The notes beneath the pieces are model-generated. The model had not been told where the DNA came from. It worked only from the letters and a program-made list of their open reading frames with translations, and did not search any database. Of a stretch of 64,000 nucleotides of DNA, positions 34,801-47,400 are shown piece by piece (position 1 is the first letter of the stretch; every line of letters starts with the position of its first letter). The translations under genes were made by a program, and so were the position numbers. The DNA is from Laccaria trichodermophora (taxonomy: Eukaryota; Basidiomycota; Agaricomycetes; Agaricales; Hydnangiaceae). The stretch lies in assembly GCA_018417955.1 (NCBI GenBank), contig JACTVC010000006.1, positions 744,001-808,000 on the forward strand, in the 5' to 3' direction.

Positions 34801-37800
34801 ATCCATTCTAGGGCATGAGGGTTACCTAACACCTTATCACCTTTCTTCAGGATGGGGATAGGTTTCCTTCCTTTGTTAAACGATCTGACCTGCTGGTCCT
34901 GAGCTTTCGCTATCGCGTTCTTCGCGCTCTCCTATGCATCGCGAAATTTTCCAAGAATGTTATTGCCTCTGGACCTAGTGCTCAGCTATTGATGTCGTCC
35001 AAATGCTTAGTCCCTAAAAAGTCTAACGGAGTTCGAGGATGGAAACCGAGAAGGAGATGGAATGGAGTAGTTCCAATGGATGAATGCATAGTGCTGTTGT
35101 ACGCAAACTCCAATAAGTGTAGCCATAATGCCCACTGATCTTTTTTACCAGCAATGAAAGCACACATCATGGTGGTCAGGAGTTTATTCACCACTTCGGT
35201 CTGACCATCGTGTTGGGGATGATGTGAAGACAATAAGCTCATTTTAGTCTGTAGAGCTTTTGCCACGCTTAACCAGAAGTCAGAAGTCCATCTCAGGTCT
35301 CTGTCCGTAACGATGCTCTCCGGAAGACCGAATCGACAAACAATATGTTTGAAGAACAACAACGCGAATCCTTCTGAGTCTAAACCTGTGGTTGTTGGTA
35401 TAAAAGAGGCGTGTTTCGACAAACAATCAACTACCACGTAAATGGTGTTGAACCCTTCGGACAAAGGTAAGTTAACGATAAAGTCCATTGATATTGACTG
35501 ATAAGGTCGGCTAGGAATCGGGTTAGGTATGAGCATTCCAAACTTAGAGAAGTTGGGTGTCTTTGTTTTCTGACAAACGTCACATGATCAGCAGTACTTC
35601 ACTATATCCACCTTCATTCTCTTCCAATAGAATCTTGAGCTCAATGATTGCCATAGACGTTCGGGACCTGCATGTGCCGATTCCATGGGATTTTCGTGAG
35701 CTTCCCGGAGGATGAAGTTTCTCAAGTTTGAGGGCACACATAACCGTGGTTGATAATTTTCGTTATTGAAAAATATCATGCCGTTTTCATCCACTAAGAA
35801 TCGTCTCCCGGGTTCTATCTTGTCGTAGTGGAGCTTGTCATCCTTGACAATCGATTTAAACATAGGGTCATCTGCATAAGCCTTCCTCCATAGCTCTTTA
35901 GTATCCTCACTCATGGACAGGTGAATCGTAGGTGAAGGATTGACGGCCCCCCAGTATTCCACTGTTGTCGCTAGCATGTCCAGTTCCTCTGAATCTTCGA
36001 CAGTAGCCGTATCGATGGAATTTTCCATGGCCTGATCCTTGTGAGTTTCAACGGATCTTTTGTTCCTAGACCTCATGTTGATTAAAACTTCTCTCGGTTC
36101 TTCTAGACAATCCTCAATTGACCAGGCTGCAAACGAGAATGCTGCCATCTTCACTGCCGGAGTTGCTACGTCTTGTCTCTCACTCAGTGACTCTTTAGCT
36201 CGAATGGAAGGCTCCATAGATTCTAAGGGAGAAGTATGGCTAGGCGGTGCTCTTGGTAATCTGGATAGGGGATCTACATTAGAGTGAACCCTGCCGGCAC
36301 AGTGAATGATCTCTAGTTTCAGTGCGTATGCTGAGAAAATAGCCCCCCAAGCCGCTAATCGTCGGTTGGCGTTCTCATAGGTGTGCGCCCATTGCAGTGC
36401 TGAATGATCAGTGATGAGAAGGACGTCTTCGCCCTCAATGAAGAGCTGGAATTTTACTAATCCCTCTTTAGCCACTAGAGCCTCCCTTTCGGTTGTTGAA
36501 TACCGGGTTTCAGCATTTTTGAACATTCGCGACCAGTACGCTACTACCCTCTCCACTCAAACTATAGTTTCGTCGAAAATCGGAGCCCATTCATTGGAGA
36601 ATTCATGATCTTTGCATTTGTTGCTCAGTGCGGTTACCAGTTGAGGTGGAGGAAGGCCCCCTTCATATACTTTCTTGAGACGATCATAGGTGCGAGTTCC
36701 TCTTAAGTCCCCCACCTTTATGGGCTGAACCTGTTGCAGTGAACATCCTAATGCTTCGTCCAAAGCATCTGTATAGAGTCAATAAGGGAGTCCTTCTATA
36801 GGGTGGCCTAAAACGGGGCTTGATTGCAATGCGTCTTTTGCCGATTGAAATGCATGTTCCTGTTCTGCCCCCCAGGACCATTTGCACCCTTTCCGTAAAA
36901 GTTGAAACAAAGGGGCACATATGGATGTGTAGTATGGTATGAAGGCTGAGAAATATACTATCATCCCTAAGAAGGCTTGTAGTTGTGAAAGCTTCTTGGG
37001 TCGTTCAAGTTTCATGATAGCTTCCACTTTTTCCGTATGAGTTGAGAGGCCCAATCGTGATACCTTGTGACCGAGAAGAAGGATAGAGCCATAAAAAAGG
37101 TGACACTTCTTTGGGGACAGAGTGATTCCCGCCTTCTCAATGGCTTCCAAGACTTTATCTAAATGTACTAAGTGTTCCTCATATGATTTGGAATAGATAA
37201 CAATGTCGTCGATGTACACAAGACAGAATATCCAGAGATAAGGAGATAGAATCCCTTGCATCACTCTCTGGAAGATCAAAGGTCCGTTGCGTAGCCTGAA
37301 AGGTAGACGTTTAAACTGGAAGAGTCCACGGTGTGTCCGAAAAGCGGTCTTCTCAATATCTTCTTCCACAAGCTCCAGTTGTGTAAATCTGGAAAGTGCG
37401 TCCAGGGAAGATAGAACTTGAGCCCCTGATAAAGATGCTAGAATATCTGATTGCCTTGGAATGGGAAATTCGTCGGGTATAGTGGCCGCGTTTAGTTTGC
37501 GATAATCCACGCAAAATCTGGGTTTACCGTTACAATAAGCAATGACTACTGGTGCGCTCCAGGGGCTTCTAGAAGGCTCAATTACTCCTTGTTCAAACCA
37601 CATGTTCAGCTGCTCGTTGATTATTTCCCTTTTCTGAGGTGAGGCATGATACATTGGTACTGCAATTGGAACCTGACCGTCTACCGTTCGTATGTGAACT
37701 TTTGCTGGCAGATTTCCCAACCGGCCGTCAAAGCCAAACACTTTGATGTGTTTCCTTAACATTTCCCAGGTGGCCTCCTTCAAATGATCAGGAAGATTAC

Positions 37801-40800
37801 CCACGTCTATCAACTCTTCCAATTGGCTTGACAAGTAGATGGTGGGGTCGGGCATCGCTGCGGTTTTTGGCCCATACTCCTCTTGCTCTTCTTCCTCTTC
37901 TGTAGGATTCGGTGCAGTGGAGTCTTGATCTAACTGTAGAGATATGACTGTTCTAATGATTTCTGCAGAGTCCTCGAACTTCTTCAGTTCTTCCTGGGAC
38001 TTGGGAGAGTCAAAGAAAGTCGCTGGGTCGACTAGAGTGCCGATAATTTCCCCTTTCCTAATGAACCGTGGATGATCAGTTGGATTTGCTACTGGTACCC
38101 AAGGGTGAGCCGCGGTGATGAGCACGTTGGGAACTGCGAAAAAAGTATTGTTTGCATTGGAGAGTAAGTTCTTTTGAACCAACCATTCGCGATCCTCTCC
38201 TAACTGACCTTCCACCTTGATAGGTTTGCTTTCGTGAGGTTTCAATCGATAATCTGCTGCAGCTCTCACAGTCTTCTCGTTGATGCCGAATTTCACTTTG
38301 CGACGGTGTCTTTTCCCTTTGTTCCTTCGATGGAATTGCCGTCTCACGTATTGACCGACCATGTATGCGCTCTGTCTCAGATGACCGAAGTCCTTCGTTC
38401 TTTCTACGGGAGTAGCTCGGATTCGGTGGTTGTGTCTACCAAAGGAAATGTGAGTCCCGTCCTCCACGTTGCGAGTAACACTTAATTCATAAGATTGCTG
38501 GTAGTCTTCGCCCAAAAGGATTGGAACCGTCATGTTTGGAACCACATACACTTCCGCTTCAGTTTCTAGGATCTCGCCTTCCACCATGGTCATGTATATA
38601 GGGATACACACGAAGCCCTTCAATTGCGAATCCTTGTTGGTCAATTGCCACAAGTGCATTCTCATTCCTTGTTTTATTGCAGGTCTCGACGTCAATTGCT
38701 CATAGAATTCATGGGAGATCAAGGTGATATCTGCACAAGAGTCCAGCCGTAAGTCCGTTTCGACATTATTCAAACCTCCCACAAAACCTCTTGTCGAGAG
38801 AACTGATACTCCTATCGCTGACATCCCCTCAGGTTGAGATCTAGCTTTGGGTATCCTGAATAACTTCTCTTTCGACGGAGGGGGAAGTGGAGACGTCGCG
38901 TTGGTAGAATCCTTGGGTTCTCCTGGAGGATCCTTGACTTCATTCGGTCTCACTGAAGGTATGGGGACATCGTCATAGCTGGCTTTGTCTTCAGTGGGAT
39001 GAGGTTCAGACGACCGCTTTTGTTGAGGTTGCTTGGTCTGATGAACGGAGTGTGCTTCCTTCACTAAAGGTTTGTCCTCTTCATGTCCTACTTCATGCAT
39101 CAGACAAGTAGTTGCCTTTTCTTTCTCTTTGTATTCCAGCCACGCTTCATCCTCCACTTCCTCCATAAAGACGGTTTGCTTCCTTCCTCGATTACTTTCC
39201 TCGGACTTACATTCTCTTGAGAAGGATGTCTCTTCTCCTTGTAGAACCGCCTCATGAAAATCCGAAACATTACTTTGCTTGTTCTCAAGAGTCATTCGTT
39301 CCGTCACTAAAATGGAGTAGACGCTACTGTAATACTCCTCCAAGTCTTCGATTTCGTTAGTTTCAATCCAGTAGGCAGCCTTCAATTGCTTTGCCTCATA
39401 GAATGACCAATCCGGACGTTCTTTGTCCCAGTGATTATTACTTCCACAGACCTTGCAGGGTGAAGGTGGCAACTGACCCATTTTCGTGGTTACGTGGTCA
39501 TTTTTTGCATATGGGTAACCACCTTTGGGGGGTGGTCGCTGCCTCTTCTTTAAAACCTGAAAGGCTTCCTTCAAGACTTCCAGGTCCGATGTAATCTCCT
39601 GCGTACATTCTTCCCTACTCAACTGTCCTAGAAAAGCTTCATGAATAATATCTTCTCCAGGTTCAGAACTTGAATTTTTGCTCGAAGCTAATCTAGCTGA
39701 TCTTTCCATTGGATGATTTTGATCGGTCAAAATTCCTAATTTCCGAAGGGTGTACAACAAATTATCCGCGGTTACGACGTTCGACAATTCGTACTTCGCC
39801 ACATGAACTAAAGCGAGTTCATGATCTGTCGCTCTTGAATATAATAACGAAGTTGATCGAATGGTTTCAAGATTTAAGATAGGACCCCAGGATATCAGGG
39901 CTTTCTGCATCACCAGATAAACCTCCGTAGGCCCCCCATCATCTGAAGCTACTAGCATGCGCGTGAACATTATCTGACGAACTATAAAGGCAGGGGGAGA
40001 TTCTCTTTTGTATCCTTCTTGCCTAAAAGACTGGTTCTCATACTTCCTGTTCATGCCTATCTGCCATGTTCGTCCTAAGTAGTTGTCTTTTATCCCCTTC
40101 AAATAATGTAAATAATGAGTTCTCATTTTCGTCTGTTTGGAGAAGGGTAAAGTAGTAAACCACATCCAGATCCTGGAATTCTCTTTTAGACTCTTCCACA
40201 ACCAATATCCGAGAGCGACAGGTATGTCGCCTTCCAACGCAGCCAATTGCTGTACTTTCCAGAAGTACTCGATAGCAGTGTCTTTATTTCCATCCCAGAC
40301 TGGAAGTTGGTCTTGTTTGAGTTCGTTGCGTATGGTAGCTACTAAATTTCCATAAGGTATGTTACCCTGAGGCGGATTTGGGTTATTCGCTTGATAACCC
40401 CCTCCACTAGGACCATTGCTGCCTCCTCCTCCAGAATCGCCCCCTCCGCTGCCTCCGCGAGGATGATTCCCAGAAGGGTCATTGTTGCGAGGATCTCTAC
40501 TGGAAGGGCCGTTACCCCTGTGTGGGTTATTGTTACCCTCACTATCATCATCGTCGTCTCCTCCAGGATCTCCTCCGGGATGATTGTTACTTGCTCTAGC
40601 ATTGTTTCCTTTGTAATTATTCTCCGAATGTTGTGAGGATCCTCCGTTAGACCTTGTTTCTTCCGGGACCGATGGGAGATGGTATCGATTACGCGCTGCA
40701 TTGGAGTTGTTAGTTTGACGATCGGCGGGAGTTGAGGTATAGTTGGCTTCATCTCAACAAGTCTGACTCATATGTGGAGGTAAGTCTCTACCTTCGAAAG

Positions 40801-42016
40801 GATTAGAAGGTCGAGATTGAGGCTGAGGATTAACTCTTGGAATTTGGCGAGATTCATTAATGACAGGTATGCTCTCAAAAGCAGGAGTACGCGGTAAACC
40901 CAAGCCCACTAAGATGTTCTGCTGTGCTTGAATCTCCGCGGGGGGCAAAGGGATTCCTCCTGGTCTTGTAAAAAATTGTGAACTCGACTTGAAAGGAGGT
41001 AATCGGGGCGAAGTAGGAGGACTAGTAAATTTGTCCGTTAATCGTCTCTTCCCTTTAGATTTCTGGGGGTCATTCCTTGACTCCCGTTCGTCGATTGTAC
41101 TCTCATCCATTGGAGCTAATTTCGATGACCCTTTTTCTGGGCTGTTTGTCTGCACGCTCGGGAAAGAAAATATTTCGCTCCAAGGGGTGCCATCTCCTAA
41201 CATTCGGGGATTTTTTACGTGGCCTTGAAGATGTGGTACGTTGTCGTAAAGATATCTCATTCTAGCGTCTACGTCCTCCAAGTCATCCATAGCTTCGTAA
41301 ATGCCCATGTCTGTAGAAACAGGAGATGTAGGCATAGCAACGTTTTCCCCAGATAAGGGACGTCGATACTGTATCTCATACTTTAGAAGGTTTTCTTGAG
41401 CTGAAGCTAGTCGGTTCGCTAATCCCAACCAAGCAGCTTGGATTTGGCTGGCATCCGATGATTCCCTAAGTATGGATAAGAAGGTATCCCTAGGATCCAC
41501 TTTAAAATAAGAGGTATGTTCAGGGATGAGGGCTGAAGTTCTCTCTAAGTAAATCTGCAACTCATTTACTAGCTGGGTAACATCTCCCATTAGTGAGGGA
41601 AGTAAAGTGAAACTCCTTTGCACGCCCCTCACTTCCACGATCTCGTTTTTTAGCAGGTAGTTCTTTGAGGAGAAGTTAGCCGCTTGCTGGCTAGTAGAAA
41701 TATTGTCATCGCTAGAGGACCGATATTGACTCATGAGCCTCACCATGGGAGATCCCTCGTATCTTCCATCCGCTCCTGGATGGAATGTTTGAGTTGAAGT
41801 AGACTCTATGGTAGAACTCATGTTAGTAAGATTGTCCTCAGCGGTGAAGGATTCCGAGTTCGAGAAAAGGAGTTTGTCGGGCTGTTGAGGAGTAAAGGAG
41901 GAAATTTCTCCTTGCGCGCTGATCTCCGTAATAGGAGAAATGGGAGCTGGCGTCTTGAATTTGAAGGCTCGATAGGAATTCGGAGAGTTACAAGATTCCT
42001 GTGAGGGGAGTTGAGG
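34801..42016 (-). pseudogene. Ty3/Gypsy gag-pol polyprotein, single frame, decayed
   Basis: One reading frame runs from the cut at 42016 to about 34940, broken only by TGA at 40754, 36779, 36557, 35588 and 34982. A one-base loss in an A-run near 34945 and a TAG at 34932 follow. Order: gag with a glycine/asparagine-rich linker, a zinc knuckle near 39440 (CKVCGSNNHWDKER, last Cys replaced by Arg), protease (LDSCADITLIS) near 38740, RT with FCVDYRKLN, SLDALSRFTQ and YIDDIVIYS near 37210, RNase H (TDALDEALG, TDHSALQWA), and integrase (H/C finger, DFIVNLP, TDRDLRW, DGQTEVVN). The frame stops at NPHALEW, before the GPY module. Gag is cut by the KDZ terminus, so the 5' LTR and gag start are lost. 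Confidence 0.92.
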
Positions 42017-42545
42017 CACTTCAGTCACCCACCTTGAACAAGCTATTAGCTAGGAAATCTTGAAAAATTATCCAGGCTAATAGATCCTCTGGCCGGTTTT
42101 TTTTTTGGCCTTTGGAAGGAAATATATTATTGGATTTGATAGAAAATGTTTGACCTCTAATATTGTGACCAGAAATATCTGGGTAGATAAATTGTGTTCA
42201 AAAATATCCTAGTCAAGTGAAAGTGGTCAGAAATATTTGAAGGGTGTCAGACTGGTAAGAAATATTTGAAGTGTGTCAGACTGGTAAGAAATATTTGAGC
42301 CAAGTCAAACTGGCCAGAAATGTTTGAGGTGTGCCAGAGTGACTGGAAATTTTTCAGTGGTGTGACATTGCTTGGATATATTCTAAGCATGTCACACTGC
42401 TAAAAAAACTTTTGGCCTTGTCACATGGCTAGAATATTTCCTACCAGTGTCACAGAGTATCTGGGGTCCCAGTTTCAAAAAAAAAAAACTTGGTTTTTTT
42501 GGCACAGTTCTCTCAATATTTTGCACATTGCTTTTTTTTCTTCTT
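42017..42545 (+). repeat. Left terminal inverted repeat of the KDZ transposon
   Basis: It is inverted at 56935-57456. It includes units TGTCAGACTGGTAAGAAATAT and TCACACTGCTAAAAA, then GAGTATCTGGGGTCCCAG and an A-run, then AGTTCTCTCAATATTTT. Identity fades near 42545. Confidence 0.85.
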
Positions 42546-42676
42546 ATCCAGATCACAACCCAAAGTTCTGCCCATTTCAAACCATGTATGGTTCCATTCT
42601 ATAACAGCTATTGAGGTTGAATTGAAGGGTGAACAATGGAGGGTTGCCAGAGAAGGTTTTCCACTCTCAATGTGAA

Positions 42677-43205
42677 CTCATCTAAGTTAGCATCCCCCAG
42701 TAGCTTTCCCCCATTGTTTTCACCAAAGCCCCACTTCTATCTGTCATGTTTACCACCCAAAACTCATCTATATTAGCATCCTCAGCAGCTTTCCACCATT
42801 GTTTTCACCAAAGCCCCACTTCTATTTGCCATTTTCACCACCCAAAACTCATCCAAGTTAGCATCCCTCAGCAGCTTTCCCCCATTGTTTTCACCAAAGC
42901 CCCACTTCTATCTGTCATGTTCACCACCCAAAACTCATCTAAGTTAGCATCCCTCAGCAGCTTTCCCCCATTGTTTTCACCAAAGCCCCACTTCTATCTG
43001 CCATGTTCACCACCCAAAACTCATCTAAGTTAGCATCCCTCAGCAGCTTTCCCCCATTGTTTTCACCAAAGCCCCACTTCTATCTGCCATGTTCACCACC
43101 CAACTCATCTAAGTTAACATCCCCCAGCAGCTTTCCCCCATTGTTTTCATCAACACACCACTTCTATCTGCCATGTTCACCACCCAAAACTCATCTAAAT
43201 TTCTC
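42677..43205 (+). repeat. Tandem repeat, period about 86 bases
   Basis: CATCTAAGTTAGCATCCC recurs at about 42680, 42764, 42850, 42936, 43022 and 43105. Each unit has CAGCAGCTTTCCCCCATTG and CCAAAGCCCCACTTCTATC. Translation in one frame gives repeated PLFSPKPHFYLPCSPP-like peptides that keep phase for only part of the array, so I do not treat it as coding. Confidence 0.85.
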
Positions 43206-43439
43206 CCCAAAACCCCTGCTCAGTGTCTCTATTCCCTTTGACCACCCTCCCCTCCACCTCTGCCTCTACTTCAGCTCTGAGATCTCCAAGTGCACCTTAG
43301 CATCCCCCCAGTCAAACCCCTCACATGTGATATCCAACATCACACCCAACCCACTTTCACCAACGAGGATTCTTTGATGCTGAAGAATAAATATGAACTA
43401 CTGCCTTACTTTTTCTCACCAATATTTCTTCAGAACTCA

Positions 43440-44010
43440 AACATTTATTAACTTGTCAAAAATATCCAAGAGATATCAAAAAGATTTCTTAGTTTGCAAA
43501 ACATTTCTTGCTCCAGGCAAATATTTATTCAAAAGAATTCTTCGCAAGCCAAACATTTCCAAATATGATAAGAAATATGTCACAAAGATTTCTTGTCAGT
43601 ACAAACATTTTGAAGAAGATTTCTTATCCAGTCAAAGATCTTTGAACTTGTAAATATTTCCAAAGAAATATCTCACAAAGATTTCTTATCCAGTCAGAGA
43701 TCTTTGAACTTGTAAACATTTCCAAGTACAATAAGAAATATTTCACAAAGATTTCTTGTCAGTACAAACATTTTGAAGAAGATTTCTTATCCAGTCAAAG
43801 ATCTTTGAACTTGTAAATATTTCCAAATACAATAAGAAATATTTCACAAAGATTTCTTGTCAGTACAAACATTTTGAAAAAGATTTCTTATCCAGTCAAA
43901 GATCTTTTATCTTGGTAAGAAATACTTGGGGCCCAATCATTTCTGAAGTCAGAAATATCTTACAAAGATTTCTTAATTCAGCCAAACATTTTTCAACTTG
44001 TCAAAAAACA
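43440..44010 (+). repeat. Tandem repeat of AGATTTCTTATCCAGTCAAA units
   Basis: Degenerate units of about 80-110 bases contain TTTGAACTTGTAAATATTTCC, AATAAGAAATATTTCACAAAG and TTTCTTGTCAGTACAAAC, about five copies. No gene is present. Confidence 0.75.
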
Positions 44011-44084
44011 TTTCACAACCTTTCATGAAAACAGATTTTGATCTGGTGGTAAACATCAAGGATAGACTAGTTTCAGTTCAAAAG

Positions 44085-44420
44085 AAAGCAGCAATACGAT
44101 GATTGTAGAGTAAATTTATGAGGTGGATCGAAAAGAGGGGCAAGTAGGAAGGAGGGACTCAATGGTAAGCAAGATAAAACAGTTGTAAAGTGAAGGGACA
44201 GCTGGTAAGGGGAAAGCAGTAATAAGACGATTGTAGAGTAAAGTTATGATGTGGATCAAAAAGAGGGGCAAGTAGGAAGGAGGGACTCAATGGTAAGCAA
44301 GATAAAACAGTTGTAAAGTGAAGGGACAGCTGGTAAGGAGAGACCAAGACAAGGCCAAGTTAGTTAGACCAAAATAATGCTAAGTTGCTGGTAGACATTC
44401 AATAGTAAGCAATAATAAAA
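44085..44420 (+). repeat. 128-bp tandem duplication near the cargo gene 3' end
   Basis: GATTGTAGAGTAAA... GGGGCAAGTAGGAAGGAGGG ... ACAGTTGTAAAGTGAAGGG occurs at 44101 and again at 44229, with a partial third copy at about 44400. It follows the last exon of the minus-strand cargo gene and may be its 3' untranslated region. Confidence 0.75.
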
Positions 44421-44445
44421 TGATTGTAAAGTCAAACATACATCA

Positions 44446-47400
44446 TCAAGCACGCTTTGCAGATGAGGAGGCAGAGGCCCCCTTGATGGCGCAGAAAAAT
44501 GCTTTGGTATCCTTAGTGACCTGAGGAGTTGGTTTCGAAGTTGAAGAGCTGGATGTGGAGTTGTGGAATCGAGGATCAACCTTGTACGATTTCGGAGCAC
44601 CATGATGGTTGTTGTAGAAGCTGGCCTTGGGAAGATTAACGAAGCTGACCTTCCTCTTTTTCAAAGGTGGGGAAGACAGGCAGGACGATGGACCTTGAAG
44701 ATCATCAGTATCTTTTTCTCCCTCTTCCTCAACATGTGGCCTTTTCCCTGCTGTTCTCCTCCCATCCCCTTGAATCTTGCAGAATTGGTTGATCCACTGT
44801 TGCGAGTCCTTCACAAAAACCATCGCCTTGCCGTTGAAACTGGAAACAAGGGGGATTTCACCATACTGGGCACTATTCTCTGATATTTGAAGCAATTCTA
44901 TTGAAATCATGATTATGATGGGCCATTAAACCATGGACAGGACTTACTTTGATCCCAAGGAGTGATCTTCATCTTCCCCGAGTCCAACAAATTGGCGAGC
45001 AATGCCCATTGTTTCTGAGATAGCCTGTTTGATATAAAATTCGGGCCCAAGGGAGTGTCGACCTCGTTTGAAGGCCACCCAGTGAGTGCAACTTTCTCTG
45101 CCTCTGCATAGTTTGCAAATGTCGTCAACGGCATCGTGGTTCTTGTACTCTTCGGGTGCGGAACGGCCTCGTCTAGATGTAAATAAGTAAAACGTGACGA
45201 TAGTTCATGTCCGCGACGTACGCCATTTGCTCCTAAATATCTGCTTGAAGTCCTTCTGGCTTTCCTTCGAGGGTGCGAACTTTTCGGAAGGCGAACTGGT
45301 GCCCGAAGTCTTTCTGCCACTCTTGCTTGGAACAGGTGCCTCTTTGCTTCTTTCACGGTTGTCGCCAATCTGTAAATCTTGCCTTAATTCCTGTTGATAT
45401 CGTGCAGCACTGCCGTGTCAAGTTAATAGAACAAATGCAAAAAGAGTTCAACACATGACCCACCGAACAGTAGTGGCGAAGACATCAGTCCACTTCCTAA
45501 TAGGATAATTTTCGCGCTCAAAGACATCCTTTAAAAAGGATGAGTTGACAAAAAGGCCATCCTTTTGATGCACAGATGGCTTGTCTCCTGAATAGACGAT
45601 AAAGCCTGCAATGTCGAATTCGGGGTCAGTGCGCCGAATAATGTTTAGCTAGAAGAACACAATATGAAAACCTTTATGTGAATAAAAGAAAATAATAACT
45701 TACCAAACGCTCAATCATCGCGTGCCAGCGTTCAAAGCGAACCTCCGGTGCGACGATAGATGATCCACCATCCACAATTTCGTCTTGAAGCTGCTCGTAA
45801 ATGTCTTGCATGTGTTCTTCCCTTTCCTCGTTGGTGGTAGTGCCTTGCATGTAGTCTGTCCATGAACTTTGCCTTTTCTTCCTTGGTCACTGCCCAGAAT
45901 GCTATTAGAGCTATGTTTGTCAATTGAAAAAAAAGTGCCACTTACTTCCCTGCATGTCATCCTTGCGAGTCCGGCTAATATATGATTGGAACTTGTTTGC
46001 CCTGTTGGGCCCTCGTTTCTCCTTCAAAAGAAGGTCAGCGCGCTCCAAGACAAAGTCCGACCGCCGTCCAAACTGCATGCCCAACTCGGCCGCCATCCGG
46101 CAGACATACTCTCCAAACAAGGAGTAGCATGATTGCTCGAAATTGGTGACCTTTTTCGTCGACAAGACCTCGAGAACTACATTCTCCACCGGCAACGTCA
46201 TACCCAGCTCAGCAAGGAATTCTGCCGCCGAAGTTACAGGTGGGGTCAAAGACGCAGAAGATCCAGCACGAGAACTGCGCGCGACTGAGGCCGAACGCGG
46301 AATTGGGCTACTCTCCTTCATTTCTTCCTCCTCCATTTCGGCATCTTCATCCTCCGTATCTGTGACTTTTTCCCCTCGTTCCTTTCGCCTGGCGCGACCT
46401 CGCATCGACTCCTGCCGAGCAACTTCCCAATCCGAGCCACTTATGTCGCTTTCAGGGACTCCCTGCAAAACCAAGATCTGGCGGCGTCGAGCTCTCTCGT
46501 GGGCGATCTTCTCCCAATTCAGGGCATCGATGTGGTCGTAAGGTTCCCGAGGAGCAGTGTACCCCTCAGGAATGGGGACATACTCCTCTGAATCCTCCAA
46601 AAAGACCTGGATCAAGCGGTCCGCGGCATCCTGCTCCCCACGTTGGGGCAAAGACCCTTGATAGTGGTGGTGCCCACCATCCCAAGGCTGGGTGAACCGA
46701 TACGTGACCGCCTCTGAGCAGAGAAGCGATCGCATGTTGTTCTTATCGTCCCATGAAAGGTCGTCCTCAAGGGAGAGGATCTCGAAAGGGTCCTCTCCAG
46801 AATTGCGAGTCTTGTCGAGTGCCATCGCCACCTCAATGATGTACGAGTTGACGTGCAGTTCGTCTTCTTCCCTCAAAATGTTGAGGGCTTCCATGTAGTT
46901 CTCAGGCAAGTGAGGGGCTGTAAAGCCCTGCGGGATCGGGAGCCACTGCTTGGTGTCGTCGTCCAAGTATTTAGTGAACCAGTCGGCTGCAGTCTGACAG
47001 CCTTCTGTCATCTCGCGGCCATGGTAGTACTGGGTGGTCTTGTCGGCATAGCTGAAGCAATACGCCGTGTGTTTGGACTCGCATGCCTCTCGCATTTCCT
47101 GGACCTCATCGTAGTCGAGGTCGTGGATCGTCAATGACCTTGGATGGAAGTCTGAGTCCCTGATGCCAGTGAGTACCTGTCCATCTGAAGGCAAGTCATT
47201 GATGTCGAAGCTTGAGAAGCTATTGGCATCCTCTGGCCGGTCAGGCAGGGTGATGTCCTCGTCATCAGAATGGGTGGAGGTTAAGTCGGATAGTGTGTGG
47301 TTGCTGTTGTCCGCACTAAAAACAAAAGACGCATGAGTTTCAACATGTGTTTGAACGCGGTAAGTTGACGAACTTAGTGGCGATGGCAGTGGGGGCCGTA

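Noticed and set aside
3046..42016. Classical repeat-induced point mutation as the cause of decay
   Set aside because: RIP favours CpA and tends to give TAA/TAG; nearly all stops here are TGA, which fits CpG loss.
42746..43377. Repeated FSPKPHFYLPCSPP-type peptides
   Set aside because: The phase follows the 86-base array only in places, with no start context or conservation.
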